Positions 1 through 6,312 of a DNA stretch of 9,668 nt are shown in pieces. How positions within the stretch are numbered: position 1 is the stretch's first letter; each line of letters opens with the position of its first letter. The stretch is from positions 1-9,668 of the forward strand of contig CAUZSN010000103.1 in NCBI GenBank assembly GCA_963582345.1. The letters are read 5' to 3'. The position numbers and the translations under genes were made by a program. The notes beneath the pieces were generated by a model. It worked only from the letters and a program-made list of their open reading frames with translations, did no database searches and was not told where the DNA came from. Source of the DNA: CAUZSN01 sp963582345. Lineage in GTDB: Bacteria > Planctomycetota > Planctomycetia > Planctomycetales > Planctomycetaceae.

Positions 1-1303
1 AGTCCTTGGTTGCTGGCAAATCGGTAGACCATTCACGAATTGGTTTCTTTTCAAGCAACAAGTTGCGCTCTTTTGGGCTCAGATGCTTGGGTCGATAGCC
101 ATGGGCGTGAAGCGGTGGTTCCCAATCGTACTGGACCGCACGGAAGTGGACTTGCGTCAAATTGCGGTAGCGGACCTGGATGGTCGGTATTGGATCATTC
201 CAGACACGCTCGGTTGTGATTCGAGCGGATTTGGCTTCGATCTGCTGGATTAGATTGAAACAGCGCCGGCCTCCGACACTGTTAGGGAATTTCCTGGATC
301 CGCGTTGAGCCAATCGGTGTGCTACGACCAGTTTCTTTTCCTGTTGCAGCACTGATGCCCAGCGGTGTAATGCTCGGGCGGAAATCCGGTGGTCGACCCA
401 TTTATCAACAAACCGTTTCAAGGCGGCTTTGTAGCGTTCGTTCTTGTCTTCTCCAAACGCTTTATTCTGCGCGAAATTGAGTCGCAGTAGATTGGTGTCA
501 ATGTACGCGGTCTGGTCGTCGTCGTTGCGGTGGAACTTAAGCAAGTCCTGGTAAAGTCGAATTGCCTTCACGGTTGGCGATGAGTCGTCCGTAGTTTGGA
601 TTTTCCAGTTGATGACGTCCACGTCCGACGAGAAGATTGGACTATCCGCCAACAAGTCAAAATGATTCTGCGCCTTAACCGCGGCCTGTTCACCCGAGGA
701 ATAGAACTCGAGCGCGTTGTGTGCTAAGAAGTCGTACATCGTGGGTCGATAACTATCAGGGACGTTGCCCTTGACTAGGATATCGTCGAACTGAGAAACC
801 TGAGTTTTTTTGAGAATTGCCTCAGCGGCGAGCACCTTGGTGAATTGCTTGTCGATTTCGTCGAACAGCCGAGTCAAATCCCATGTGGTAAAGTCCTCGC
901 CTGGCGGCTCAGCCGTTGCAGTGCGTTGCATGAAACGCCAGCGGTTTTGCTGAAAGTAGTGCCAATACCAATTTGCCAGAATGGCATTCATGATCGGCAC
1001 CATTATCTTCGGCGCTTTGGCTATCTCGGACTGCATACGAGTGATCTTATCTTCGGGCTTGTTACCCTGAATGTTACCTTCCAGCGCAATCTTTTTGGCA
1101 ATGGCCTTGATGGCCTCAGCATAAGCTTTGTCTTTTAGCGCCTTGGCGATGATCGGTTCGAGATAACCGATAGCTGTCTTGGGCAGCCCTTTCTTGATTG
1201 CATCGTCTACTTTTTTCCATTCCGTATCACGCGGTCCAGCCGCGAACGAAGTCAAGGAGACGACGACAAGCACTGTAATCAGCATTCCGAAATGTATTTT
1301 CAT
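1..1303 (-). CDS. Alpha-2-macroglobulin family protein, N-terminal part (runs off left edge)
   Basis: An uninterrupted minus-strand frame starts at the ATG at 1303-1301 and stays open for 434 codons to the window edge, so the C-terminus is missing. Residues 1-22 form a signal peptide: MKIH, a hydrophobic core, then a SFA-AG cleavage-like site. The protein is therefore exported, to the periplasm or cell surface. Residues 112-122 (WYWHYFQQNRW), the helical repeat-like stretch at about 245-345 and the beta-rich segment at 362-393 (ITTERVW...IQVRYRN) resemble the N-terminal region and first macroglobulin (MG) domain of the long alpha-2-macroglobulin-like proteins of Bacteroidetes and Planctomycetes. 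Family members trap or inhibit proteases, or act in envelope defence. The thioester and bait regions would lie beyond the edge, so whether it keeps the CxEQ thioester cannot be seen. It is transcribed away from everything else in the window. Its family rests on remembered pattern; the reading frame itself is certain. Confidence 0.75.
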   Translation of the reverse strand, partial: MKIHFGMLITVLVVVSLTSFAAGPRDTEWKKVDDAIKKGLPKTAIGYLEPIIAKALKDKAYAEAIKAIAKKIALEGNIQGNKPEDKITRMQSEIAKAPKIMVPIMNAILANWYWHYFQQNRWRFMQRTATAEPPGEDFTTWDLTRLFDEIDKQFTKVLAAEAILKKTQVSQFDDILVKGNVPDSYRPTMYDFLAHNALEFYSSGEQAAVKAQNHFDLLADSPIFSSDVDVINWKIQTTDDSSPTVKAIRLYQDLLKFHRNDDDQTAYIDTNLLRLNFAQNKAFGEDKNERYKAALKRFVDKWVDHRISARALHRWASVLQQEKKLVVAHRLAQRGSRKFPNSVGGRRCFNLIQQIEAKSARITTERVWNDPIPTIQVRYRNLTQVHFRAVQYDWEPPLHAHGYRPKHLSPKERNLLLEKKPIREWSTDLPATKD

Positions 1304-1504
1304 TTTCAACGACTTTCTGCGAACGAGTTGAAACGAAGATTTTTGGTCAAATGCACCGCTTCTTCAACAAATTGGTCGGCGAGTTCTTCTAAATACTAAG
1401 TAGACGCATACCATTGGAAAATCGTTCCGAAAAAAGAGTCTCCAATTGTTCATCATATTCTCAGACCGCTTCGTAAATTGTTTTCAGAGCAGTAGAATGA
1501 GGTG

Positions 1505-1583
1505 ACAATGAATCAGTGGTGTGCGGCAGTCGAAGGAAGGAATAGTTGTGAGGTTGGGCGTTAATACGTTGCCGATTCATTGT
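1505..1583. repeat. Perfect 10-bp inverted repeat with a 59-nt spacer
   Basis: The arms are ACAATGAATC at 1505-1514 and GATTCATTGT at 1574-1583, exact reverse complements. They could pair as the base of a hairpin in RNA, or act as two facing binding sites in the divergent promoter region. The left arm contains the ATG of an 18-codon frame preceded by GAGG. An arm pair of this length at this distance can arise by chance, so its function is unproven. Confidence 0.35.
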
Positions 1584-1767
1584 TTTGATCGTTGGCGTAT
1601 CGATGTCGTCATCTTCCGTGTGTGCGAGCACTAACGCTGCTGCTAGTGGCGAACATGCAGAACGATTTACGATCGGGCGCCTGCACTTTCAAAAAAAGCG
1701 TACCGAAGAAACGCTCTTAGGTTATCCAAGAGTCTAGGGTTTACCTGGATGTGAAGCCGAAACACTC

Positions 1768-1772
1768 GGAGG
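1768..1772 (+). promoter_or_regulatory. Ribosome binding site of the MazG-like gene
   Basis: GGAGG lies 9 nt upstream of the GTG at 1782. It is the strongest Shine-Dalgarno sequence in the window and decides the GTG start. Confidence 0.75.
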
Positions 1773-1781
1773 CTTGCAGTC

Positions 1782-2111
1782 GTGAATCAACCGTCATTCG
1801 AGCCCGAATCGCTAAACCTTGCCGATTTCCAGAAGCTGATCCGGACGATGTATTCGCACAAGGATGAAACTCGCGGTATCGATGGGACGTTCATGTGGCT
1901 GATGGAAGAGATCGGCGAGTTGGCTGCTGCGTTACGCGAAGGGGGACCAGACGAATTAGCTAGCGAATTTGCCGATGTGCTGGCTTGGTTGGTGACAATT
2001 GCCAATGTGGCCCAGGTCGATTTGCAGCGAGCTGTTTGGGAGAAATATGGAACCGGGTGTCCAGGATGTGGACAGATGGTTTGCGATTGCGGTGCAAGTA
2101 CAAAGCCATAA
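1782..2111 (+). CDS. MazG-type nucleotide pyrophosphohydrolase, single domain with cysteine-rich tail
   Basis: This 109-residue protein starts with GTG behind a good GGAGG. It shows the MazG signature: E42, E43 and E46 (EEIGE) followed by E62 and D65 (EFADVL), the EExxE...ExxD metal-binding set of the all-alpha NTP pyrophosphatase fold. Such enzymes hydrolyse (d)NTPs to NMP and pyrophosphate with Mg2+, cleaning up aberrant nucleotides or tuning nucleotide pools in the cytoplasm. The length suits a single-domain MazG-like protein, not the two-domain MazG of E. coli. The C-terminus carries CPGC (93-96) and CDC (101-103), which could bind a metal or stabilise the dimer; the catalytic motif does not need it. 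The gene stands alone between two noncoding regions, and nothing links it functionally to the downstream operon. Its true substrate cannot be read from sequence. Confidence 0.87.
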   Translation: MNQPSFEPESLNLADFQKLIRTMYSHKDETRGIDGTFMWLMEEIGELAAALREGGPDELASEFADVLAWLVTIANVAQVDLQRAVWEKYGTGCPGCGQMVCDCGASTKP

Positions 2112-2299
2112 TTGGTCACGAACTTGGACGATTCATGTAGGCTGGAACAAGGTTGCACGATGGGTTGCCAGAATAGTGTAAACGTAGTCGCCCAACGCCG
2201 TGCTTTCTCTATGGGGTGATGAAAGAAAAGAAAACATAGTTTCGGAGCAGGCAGTGTTTGTTCGTTCTGGCCTACGGAGTTATGAAAAATCCGGACTAA

Positions 2300-2328
2300 T
2301 TGACAGGTGGTTTCCAGAAAAATACGAT
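2300..2328 (+). promoter_or_regulatory. Sigma-70-type promoter for the toroid-ExbB-ExbD-FHA operon
   Basis: A consensus -35, TTGACA (2300-2305), is followed by exactly 17 nt and a -10 TACGAT (2323-2328, four of six matches to TATAAT including the key A and final T). Transcription would start near 2335, about 108 nt before the GTG at 2443. No comparable promoter was noticed in the short gaps between the downstream genes, which supports one transcript. This is a sequence match only. Confidence 0.6.
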
Positions 2329-2337
2329 AGACTGGAA
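2312..2337. promoter_or_regulatory. Operator-like inverted repeat flanking the -10
   Basis: TTCCAG (2312-2317) and CTGGAA (2332-2337) are perfect reverse complements separated by 14 nt, with the -10 hexamer between them and the right arm at the expected transcription start. The half-sites are 20 nt apart centre to centre, about two helical turns, as expected for a dimeric regulator. No regulator gene is present in the window, and 6-bp arms can occur by chance. Confidence 0.4.
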
Positions 2338-2442
2338 GTGTTATGCGGCCGGATTTGAATTCCGTTTGCAGCTTGCCTCTCGATGTACCTATCTCATTTT
2401 GCATCAATCCGCACTTTGTGAATGCGTTGAAACGGAAAAAGC

Positions 2443-4197
2443 GTGCGTACATTCCGACAGTATCGTTTGAGTCTACTGCTGATTCTGGCGGCTGTTTTTT
2501 TCCTTTGGAATGTCCCAGCATTCGGCACAGATGATCCGTTGGCCCACATAACTGATTCTGACGTCCTCGCAGCGATCCGGCGCGGAGCGGGCTTCTTAAA
2601 GCGCAATGTCAGCAAATTGAAAAGCGACGAAGAAGGTTTGGTCGCGTATACCTTGGTAAAAGCCGGTGAGCCAGCCGATGGCCGACACATTAAGCCACTG
2701 CTAGAGAAGATTTTAGCGAAGTTTTACGACGGCAGTTATCGGCCCAGTGCCCATCACTACTACGCAGCCGGTGTAGATATGATGGCTTTGGAGGCTGTGG
2801 ATTCACAGTTCTACCAGCCTGAGATGAAAGCAATTGTCGAGTACATTGTTGATGGTCAAGGTAAGGAAGGACCATCGGCTGGCTCATGGGACTATCCTCA
2901 TAAGAAGGATGGTGGAGACACCAGTATTTCCCAATACGCCTTACTCGGACTATGGGCTGCTACGAGGTCAGGAATTGATGTTAATCCACTGGTCTGGGAT
3001 CGCGCATCAAGTTGGCATTCGAGGATATCGCAGAAGGATAGCGGTGGATTTTCCTATCACCCGCTAGCACGAGTGGACCGAAGCTACAGGAATCCTAGGC
3101 ACACCATGACAGCGGCCGGCATCGGAAGCCAATGTATCAGTAAGTTACACCTTTTTCCAGATGGGGACTCTGGTCGATCAACGAAGAAAAGGACGGATGG
3201 AACGACACGGGGTGTTTTGAGACCGGTCCGTCGCGATACCGACATGAGAGATGCCTCAGGGCAAACGAAGATGGATGAATCCACATACTCAGATTACAAA
3301 CCGCAGACGCAATTCAACGTAATAAGCGGAAGTATTATGAAGGGAGTCGGATGGCTAACGAAGAATTTCGAGATCGCCCATGCGACTCCGGGCCATCACA
3401 CGTTGTATTACTTGTATAGTTTAGAGCGATGTTGCACTTTGGCAAATATGTCACGCATCGGCCAAAGGGACTGGTATGCCGAGGGACGAAAATATCTTTT
3501 GGATTTACAAGAGGCACAAGGATTCTGGGCGCAAGGGGGTGGCGCTGGGACGTTGCCAGCGACCTGTTTTGGGCTGCTGTTTCTCATGCGATCGACTGCA
3601 GCAATTGTGGAGCGTCCAGTAATCGATCCCGGTACGGGCTTGCTGGTCGGAGCTCGCGGACTGCCGGACGATCTGTCCACCGCACGAGTAAAAGACGGAA
3701 AGGTCCGGGGACCGAAATTGAATACGCCGCTGGATCATTTGCTGGCCGAATTGGCCAATCCAAAGAATTTGAACATTGAATCTGCGCAAAAGGCCATCGT
3801 CGAAACGGTACAAATTGGCGATCGCGAAAAATTGATCGATCAAAAGGACAGACTGGTGCAGTTGGCAAAGAGTCCGCAGGACGAAGTCCGTCGAACGGCA
3901 GTATGGGCTTTGGGACGTTGCGAAAACCTGACTGTCGCTCCGTTGCTGATTCAGGCGCTGAAAGATGACAATCTTGATGTGGCAGTCGAGGCCCATAATT
4001 CCCTGTGCACACTCAGCCGCAGACCGCGAGGATTTGGGCTTCCCGAGAGTCCCACAATCTCGACCAAACTGTCCGAGAAAATGCGGGTTGAAACCATCAA
4101 GAAATGGCAAAGTGAAGCCTACCGGCAGTGGCAACGTTGGTACCTTCGTACCCGACCATACGAAGAGCGAGACGATTTTCTCGAGTTGACGCGATAG
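2443..4197 (+). CDS. Secreted prenyltransferase/squalene-oxidase-repeat (alpha/alpha toroid) protein with HEAT repeats
   Basis: The protein has 584 residues. The GTG start is fixed by an in-frame TGA at 2428-2430 and is the first start codon after it; the Shine-Dalgarno is weak. Residues 1-28 are a signal peptide (RxxR, hydrophobic core, PAFG), so the mature protein is exported. From about residue 35 to 390, helical-hairpin repeats carry QW-like glycine/aromatic signatures: GSWDYPHKKDGG near 147, GGFSYHP near 201 and GFWAQGGGAGTLPATCFG near 360. These mark the terpenoid-cyclase/prenyltransferase alpha-alpha barrel. The DxDD acid motif of squalene-hopene cyclase is absent, and so is the CxEQ thioester of complement-type toroids, so a binding or scaffold role is more likely than cyclisation. 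Residues about 460-525 (VRRTAVWALGRC, then IQALKDDNLDVAVEAHNSL) form about two HEAT repeats. A polar insertion fills about 225-300. It is the first gene of the ExbB/ExbD operon and its product probably works in the periplasm with it. Confidence 0.82.
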   Translation: MRTFRQYRLSLLLILAAVFFLWNVPAFGTDDPLAHITDSDVLAAIRRGAGFLKRNVSKLKSDEEGLVAYTLVKAGEPADGRHIKPLLEKILAKFYDGSYRPSAHHYYAAGVDMMALEAVDSQFYQPEMKAIVEYIVDGQGKEGPSAGSWDYPHKKDGGDTSISQYALLGLWAATRSGIDVNPLVWDRASSWHSRISQKDSGGFSYHPLARVDRSYRNPRHTMTAAGIGSQCISKLHLFPDGDSGRSTKKRTDGTTRGVLRPVRRDTDMRDASGQTKMDESTYSDYKPQTQFNVISGSIMKGVGWLTKNFEIAHATPGHHTLYYLYSLERCCTLANMSRIGQRDWYAEGRKYLLDLQEAQGFWAQGGGAGTLPATCFGLLFLMRSTAAIVERPVIDPGTGLLVGARGLPDDLSTARVKDGKVRGPKLNTPLDHLLAELANPKNLNIESAQKAIVETVQIGDREKLIDQKDRLVQLAKSPQDEVRRTAVWALGRCENLTVAPLLIQALKDDNLDVAVEAHNSLCTLSRRPRGFGLPESPTISTKLSEKMRVETIKKWQSEAYRQWQRWYLRTRPYEERDDFLELTR

Positions 4198-4217
4198 TTG
4201 AAGAAGGTAATGCGGCT

Positions 4218-5126
4218 ATGGCGACGATCGCATCAAAAATCAGTCCAAAGATGGGACGGTCGAAAGACCCGGTCCTGGACGTTACCCAGTACGATCGTGT
4301 CTCGTCGTCGATGATCGCAATTGTTATCGGATTGGTAGTTGCTGCGATCTGGTTGGGCGTTGTCTGGCTTACCAATCGCATACCTCAGGGAGAAAATGTG
4401 GCCCCGCTGGAGTTGCTGGAACTCTCCGGTGGCAAACCGGATGGGGCACTTGACGAAACGCTGAACGTTGAATCGCCGGAACCCGAGACGCAGGATCCGT
4501 CGGTGGCCGAAGAGGTTGACGAACAGACCGAAATTACCGAGATGCTGGAGCAAGTCGTCGAACTTTCCGATCGGGCCGCGGAGCAAGTGCAGCAGCAGTT
4601 TGACGCGATGCCAGTCAATACGGGCAATCCTGGCAGCAAACAAGGCACTGGAAGGCATCCACTGGGCATGGGGCCGGGTGAGGGTGGATTTCCAAGGGAA
4701 AAACGATGGTTCACCCGCTTTGCAGGCGGCAGCCTGGCCGAATACGCGAAGCAGTTGAGCCATTTTGGAATCGTACTGGGAGTACTCACCGGTGACGGCA
4801 AATTGCACTATATGACAAAACTGACAGCCGACAAGCCGACGATTCGCACGGTAACGTCGGGCAAGGGAGAGCGTCGTCTATACATGACATGGCGTGGAGG
4901 CAACCGGCGAAAAAGTGACATCAAGCTGTTTCGAAAGGCAGGTATCGATGCCGGCGGTGCCCTAATCATTCATTTCTATCCGGCCAAGCTGGAAACACAA
5001 TTGGCGAGCTTGGAAAGAAAGTACCAAAACCAAAACGTCGAGAAGATTCGGAGAACGTATTTCTTAGTGCGTGGCTCCAGAGAGGGATATCAATTCGTTG
5101 TGACCAAGCAACTCGTTTTTCGTTAA
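4218..5126 (+). CDS. Single-pass membrane protein with acidic linker and periplasmic C-terminal domain, in the TonB/TolA position
   Basis: The chosen start is the ATG at 4218, 20 nt after the previous stop and 10 nt after AAGAAGG. A GTG at 4128 in the same frame would overlap the upstream gene by 70 nt and add an unlikely extension. The 302-residue product has a short cytoplasmic N-terminus, one transmembrane helix at 32-52 (MIAIVIGLVVAAIWLGVVWL), an acidic, proline-containing stretch (60-105), a probable coiled helix (105-130), a Gly/Pro-rich linker (133-158) and a compact, basic alpha/beta domain (160-302, starting RWFTRFAGG and including LYMTWRGGN and IIHFYP). I cannot assign a named family; the C-terminal domain resembles conserved planctomycete proteins only by memory. 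Topology and position directly before exbB recall TonB or TolA, but the TonB transmembrane Ser/His pair and C-terminal fold are not recognisable. It may be the motor's coupling partner; this is inference. Confidence 0.85.
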   Translation: MATIASKISPKMGRSKDPVLDVTQYDRVSSSMIAIVIGLVVAAIWLGVVWLTNRIPQGENVAPLELLELSGGKPDGALDETLNVESPEPETQDPSVAEEVDEQTEITEMLEQVVELSDRAAEQVQQQFDAMPVNTGNPGSKQGTGRHPLGMGPGEGGFPREKRWFTRFAGGSLAEYAKQLSHFGIVLGVLTGDGKLHYMTKLTADKPTIRTVTSGKGERRLYMTWRGGNRRKSDIKLFRKAGIDAGGALIIHFYPAKLETQLASLERKYQNQNVEKIRRTYFLVRGSREGYQFVVTKQLVFR

Positions 5127-5147
5127 CTTTCCCAATTCACAAACTCA

Positions 5148-5150
5148 GAG
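5148..5150 (+). promoter_or_regulatory. Weak ribosome binding site of the ExbB-like gene
   Basis: GAG, within CAGAGTGG, sits 8 nt before the ATG at 5159. The alternative in-frame GTG codons at 5150 and 5153 have no Shine-Dalgarno in front of them, which favours the ATG. Confidence 0.35.
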
Positions 5151-5158
5151 TGGTGCCG

Positions 5159-5824
5159 ATGGACATATCACCGATTCTTACTTTTGTTGGCTATGCTATT
5201 TATGCCTCGCTGGGCCTTGCGGCTTTGTACGGTGTTTTTTGTGTCGTTCTTTTAGTGCGCCGCATCACGCAAAAACGATTTTCCAGTGGTGGCGCTGCCG
5301 AGGAGTTTCTGGGCGACGTTCGCGAAGGGATGAACAAGCAGAACTTCGAGGCTGTCGCAGAACTCTGTGATTCACCGCCGTATTGGAGCAAAGCTGTGCC
5401 ACAGTTGATCACCATTGCACTGAAAAATCGCAATCGGAGCATTCCCAAACTACGGCAATTACTGGCGGAACGGTTCGAACGGGAAGTACTGGCTGATTTA
5501 GAATATGGCACATCGTGGGTCGCCACGATTGTCAAGAGCGCACCGATGTTGGGTTTGTTAGGAACGGTGGTCGGCATGATCAATGCGTTTGGCAAGATTG
5601 CGACCATGCAGGAGGCGGGTGGTGCGGTGTCCAAGGCGTTATCCAATGATATCAGTTTCGCCCTGGTCACCACCGCACTGGGATTGGTGGTTGCCATCCC
5701 TTTGGTTCTGGCTGGCGCCATGATTCAAGTCCGCATTGGAAAGCTGCAGGATGCTGTTCAGCAGCAACTAGCCGTCTTTCTGGATGATCTGGAATCCGTC
5801 AATGCGGGCAAAGGGAAGAGATAA
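5159..5824 (+). CDS. exbB: MotA/TolQ/ExbB-family proton channel subunit
   Basis: The product has 221 residues from the ATG at 5159 (three more from the GTG at 5150). It shows the family's three-helix plan: transmembrane 1 at about 6-34, a cytoplasmic helical stretch of about 85 residues, transmembrane 2 at about 120-144 (APMLGLLGTVVGMINAF) and transmembrane 3 at about 165-189 (FALVTTALGLVVAIPLVL). The GLLGTVxGM and ALxTTxxGLxxAIP motifs and T171/T172 are diagnostic. In ExbB, TolQ and MotA a pentamer surrounds the helices of two ExbD, TolR or MotB subunits and couples proton flow to rotation or force. The length is close to that of E. coli ExbB (about 244). The gene overlaps nothing upstream (32-nt gap) and is 2 nt from the first exbD, so the two are probably translationally coupled. 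Whether it serves import, envelope integrity or secretion cannot be decided from sequence; TolQ-like function is possible. Confidence 0.93.
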   Translation: MDISPILTFVGYAIYASLGLAALYGVFCVVLLVRRITQKRFSSGGAAEEFLGDVREGMNKQNFEAVAELCDSPPYWSKAVPQLITIALKNRNRSIPKLRQLLAERFEREVLADLEYGTSWVATIVKSAPMLGLLGTVVGMINAFGKIATMQEAGGAVSKALSNDISFALVTTALGLVVAIPLVLAGAMIQVRIGKLQDAVQQQLAVFLDDLESVNAGKGKR

Positions 5825-5826
5825 TC

Positions 5827-6300
5827 GTGGCAATGAAAAAATCGCTGTTTCAGAATTCCAGCGCAGGTGGCAATTTCCGTCGTTCCCGTGGTGCTTCAGA
5901 TATGGCCCTGGACATCACTCCGATGATCGACGTGACCTTTCTGCTTCTGATATTTTTTATGGTCACGTCGACGATGCAGGCCTCTGTCGATTTAGATGTG
6001 CCAGTTGCCAAACATGGTGTCGGCATCGAAAAACGTGGAGCGACGATCATCACGATTAAAGCGAACGATGGATCGCCGATTATTTTTCTGGGCGATGGTA
6101 AGGGTCGTGAAGCAACGGTCGACGAAGTGACGGAGTACGTCAAAAAAGGGATGAAGGACAAGAAAAACATGCAGGCGATCATCAAAGCCGACCGCGAAGT
6201 CTTACACGGTTTTGTTCAGCGGGTTGCTAGAAGGGTGGTAGATGTCGAAGGGATTACATTTGCGATTGGTGTGGAAGATAAGCCATCCGCAAGGAGATAG
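5827..6300 (+). CDS. exbD: ExbD/TolR-family biopolymer transport protein (first copy)
   Basis: This 157-residue protein has the standard ExbD size and plan: a basic cytoplasmic N-terminus (1-25), one transmembrane helix with the hallmark DITPMIDVTFLLLIFFMVT (29-47), and a periplasmic domain (about 55-150). D35 aligns with the essential proton-carrying aspartate of ExbD and TolR. It should insert into the ExbB pentamer pore. The GTG start at 5827 lies only 2 nt after the exbB stop; the ATG at 5833 is an equally possible start, two codons in, and the GGGAAGAG inside the end of exbB could serve either. The segment around the transmembrane helix is very similar to the one in the next gene, so the two probably arose by duplication. 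TolR is the alternative assignment; the sequence does not separate them. Confidence 0.92.
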   Translation: MAMKKSLFQNSSAGGNFRRSRGASDMALDITPMIDVTFLLLIFFMVTSTMQASVDLDVPVAKHGVGIEKRGATIITIKANDGSPIIFLGDGKGREATVDEVTEYVKKGMKDKKNMQAIIKADREVLHGFVQRVARRVVDVEGITFAIGVEDKPSARR

Positions 6301-6301
6301 G

Positions 6302-6306
6302 AAGGA
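6302..6306 (+). promoter_or_regulatory. Ribosome binding site of the second exbD
   Basis: AAGGA lies 6 nt before the ATG at 6313, in the 12-nt gap after the first exbD. A second AAGGAG at 6291-6296, inside the end of the first exbD, is 16 nt away and probably too far to be the main site. Confidence 0.6.
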
Positions 6307-6312
6307 TCACTG

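Larger units (their letters stand above)
1304..1781. other. Divergent intergenic region with an inverted repeat
   Basis: This 478-nt stretch between the divergent alpha-2-macroglobulin-like and MazG-like genes has no convincing gene. It must carry the promoters of both. On the minus strand a TATGAT hexamer (complement of 1452-1457) could be a -10 for the alpha-2-macroglobulin gene, but no good -35 sits at the right distance. No clean promoter was seen for the MazG gene. The most structured element is a 10-bp inverted repeat at 1505-1583. Two tiny plus-strand frames were noted (18 codons from 1508 and 44 codons from 1603) but neither is supported beyond being open. Confidence 0.6.
2112..2442. 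other. Noncoding leader region of the downstream operon
   Basis: These 331 nt separate the MazG-like gene from the six-gene operon. They hold the TTGACA/TACGAT promoter at 2300-2328 and its inverted repeat at 2312-2337. With transcription starting near 2335, the first gene has a 5' leader of about 108 nt. No convincing intrinsic terminator for the MazG-like gene was seen; the short CTTTC/GAAAG pair near 2204-2225 is too weak to call. Long open frames here on either strand have unconvincing composition and overlap better genes. Confidence 0.6.

Noticed and set aside
845..1138. Plus-strand frame of 97 codons
   Set aside because: It is antisense to the continuous coding frame of the alpha-2-macroglobulin-like gene and shows no motif.
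1603..1737. 44-codon plus-strand frame in the divergent intergenic region
   Set aside because: No ribosome binding site, no motif and a Ser/Ala-rich composition; open frames of this size are expected by chance.
2204..2225. CTTTC/GAAAG pair as a terminator for the MazG-like gene
   Set aside because: A 5-bp AT-leaning stem with a long loop and no following T-run is too weak for an intrinsic terminator.
1787..2521. Minus-strand open frame of 244 codons
   Set aside because: It lies antisense to the MazG-like gene, which has a clear catalytic motif and ribosome binding site, and it covers the operon promoter. Its translation shows no family motif and an erratic composition.
2343..2534. Plus-strand frame of 63 codons between the promoter and the toroid gene
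   Set aside because: It overlaps the start and signal peptide of the toroid gene by about 90 nt in another frame, would begin only a few bases after the predicted transcription start, and has no ribosome binding site or recognisable content.
2443..4197. Assignment as squalene-hopene cyclase
   Set aside because: The repeats fit the fold, but the DxDD catalytic motif is missing, the protein has a signal peptide and HEAT repeats, and no terpenoid genes are nearby.
4128..4217. N-terminal extension of the single-pass membrane protein from a GTG at 4128
   Set aside because: It would overlap the upstream gene by 70 nt and add 30 basic residues of unlikely sequence, whereas the ATG at 4218 has AAGAAGG at a good distance.
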